The position numbers and the translations under genes were made by a program. From an uncultured Clostridia bacterium (GTDB taxonomy: Bacteria > Bacillota > Clostridia > Christensenellales > Aristaeellaceae), in the NCBI GenBank assembly GCA_944362695.1, contig CALVTQ010000091.1, positions 1 to 32,119 of the forward strand: a stretch of DNA of 32,119 nt, written 5' to 3'. Position 1 is the stretch's first letter. Each line of letters starts with the position of its first letter. Shown in pieces: positions 31,386-32,119 of this stretch. The notes beneath the pieces were generated by a model. It was not told the origin of the DNA, ran no database searches, and was given only the letters and a program-made list of their open reading frames with translations.

Positions 31386-32119
31386 GCAGATTCAGGCGCA
31401 GTATGAGGCCCTGATCAACAAGGAAAACCACATCGACGAGCGTTACGCCAACGGCATCTACGACCGTTGGGCCAACCCGGTGCTCACCCGCGAGCACGTC
31501 CCGCCGTTCTGGTGCTACGACCCGAACCCGGAGACCAACCCGTATATGATGCAGCGCATGGGCGTGAACGCCGCGTTCAACTCCGGCGCGCTGATGGTGG
31601 ACGGCAAGTTCACCCTCGTGGCCCGCATGGAGGGCGCCGACCGCAAGAGCTTCTTCGCCGTCGCCCAGAGCGACAAGGGCACCGAGGGCTTCCGCTTCTG
31701 GGATTACCCGGTGCTGCTGCCGGACACCTGCCCGCAGGAGACCAACGTCTACGACATGCGCCTGACGCAGCATGAGGACGGCTGGATCTATGGCGTGTTC
31801 TGCTCCGAGAGCAAGGACACCACCACCGGCGATCTCTCCGCCGCTGTCGCCGCCGCCGGCATCGTGCGCACCAAGGACCTCAAGACCTGGGAGCGCCTGC
31901 CCAACCTGCGCACGCTCCACTCCCCGCAGCAGCGCAATGTCGCGCTCCATCCGGAGTTTGTGGACGGCAAGTACGCCTTCTATACCCGCCCGATGGACGA
32001 CTTCATCGACACCGGCAGCGGCGGCGGCATCGGCTTCGGCCTGTGCGATGACATCACCAACGCCGTCATCGACGAGGAGCGCATGACCTCCATCCGCCGC
32101 TATCACACCATCACCGAGG
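31372..32119 (+). CDS. GH130 4-O-beta-D-mannosyl-D-glucose phosphorylase, N-terminal part
   Basis: The frame is open from ATG 31372 to the window end: 249 residues of a family that is usually about 390 long. The GH130 subfamily 1 signature is clear: [16 protein letters not shown] (35-50), [17 protein letters not shown] (84-100), ETNVYDMR (123-130) with the probable acid Asp128, and [16 protein letters not shown] followed by [11 protein letters not shown] around residues 195-222. These enzymes phosphorolyse mannosyl-beta-1,4-glucose to mannose-1-phosphate and glucose. Its ribosome site AAAGGAG lies inside the last codons of the epimerase gene, which ends 14 bases after this gene starts, so the two are translationally coupled. 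Cytoplasmic. Confidence 0.92.
   Translation, partial: MRTYEQIQAQYEALINKENHIDERYANGIYDRWANPVLTREHVPPFWCYDPNPETNPYMMQRMGVNAAFNSGALMVDGKFTLVARMEGADRKSFFAVAQSDKGTEGFRFWDYPVLLPDTCPQETNVYDMRLTQHEDGWIYGVFCSESKDTTTGDLSAAVAAAGIVRTKDLKTWERLPNLRTLHSPQQRNVALHPEFVDGKYAFYTRPMDDFIDTGSGGGIGFGLCDDITNAVIDEERMTSIRRYHTITE

Noticed and set aside
1-32119. tRNA, rRNA or CRISPR features
   Set aside because: No cloverleaf-like sequence, conserved rRNA segment or regularly spaced repeat array was recognised on reading both strands; a dedicated search could still find a weak one.

Overview
The window reads as an accessory carbohydrate-utilisation region of a GC-rich, Gram-positive-type anaerobe. A Bacillota/Clostridia member of a gut or rumen community, perhaps Christensenellales-like, fits best. 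The reasons are strong AGGAGG-type ribosome sites with ATG and GTG starts, CUT1-type ABC importers in place of SusC/SusD pairs, a YesN-like membrane AraC regulator, and an IS110-family transposase of a kind common in gut Firmicutes. The taxonomic placement is inference.

Layout. (1) 1-806: the 3' part of an IS110-family insertion sequence, in a less GC-rich style than its surroundings, running up to the stop codon of the last pectin gene. (2) 807-9250, minus strand: a pectin/rhamnogalacturonan operon, read 9250 to 807. It encodes an AlgQ/LplA-type solute-binding lipoprotein, GH28 polygalacturonase, a GH95 enzyme, an SGNH acetylesterase, a pectin methylesterase fused to a second SGNH acetylesterase, and GH105 unsaturated uronyl hydrolase. 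None of the five enzymes has a signal peptide, so they should process imported, still esterified oligosaccharides in the cytoplasm. (3) 9401-11020: a second, paralogous binding protein with its own near-consensus promoter and a strong terminator, so it is probably a highly expressed single-gene unit. (4) 11267-22181, minus strand: an eight-gene block. It holds a very large binding protein with duplicated N-terminal beta-sandwich modules, a permease pair, a membrane-anchored NHL-propeller/TPR protein, a YIP1-like membrane protein, a secreted DUF5696-type protein, and a second permease pair. This is the least explained part of the window and the best candidate for an undescribed system. (5) 22496-24652, plus strand: a divergent membrane-bound AraC-type regulator, likely controlling the block in (4).

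(6) 25017-32119, plus strand: a separate beta-mannan/manno-oligosaccharide locus. It has a LacI-type regulator, a solute-binding protein gene broken by an exact 10-bp tandem duplication, two permeases, an AGE-family disaccharide 2-epimerase and the start of a GH130 mannosylglucose phosphorylase that runs off the window. The expected route is import of mannobiose, epimerisation to mannosylglucose, then phosphorolysis to mannose-1-phosphate and glucose.

The window has four binding proteins and three permease pairs but no ABC ATPase, so a shared MsmX-type ATPase encoded elsewhere is expected. Secreted depolymerases (pectate or rhamnogalacturonan lyase, endo-mannanase) are also absent and must lie elsewhere or come from neighbouring species. 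I saw no tRNA, rRNA or CRISPR array.
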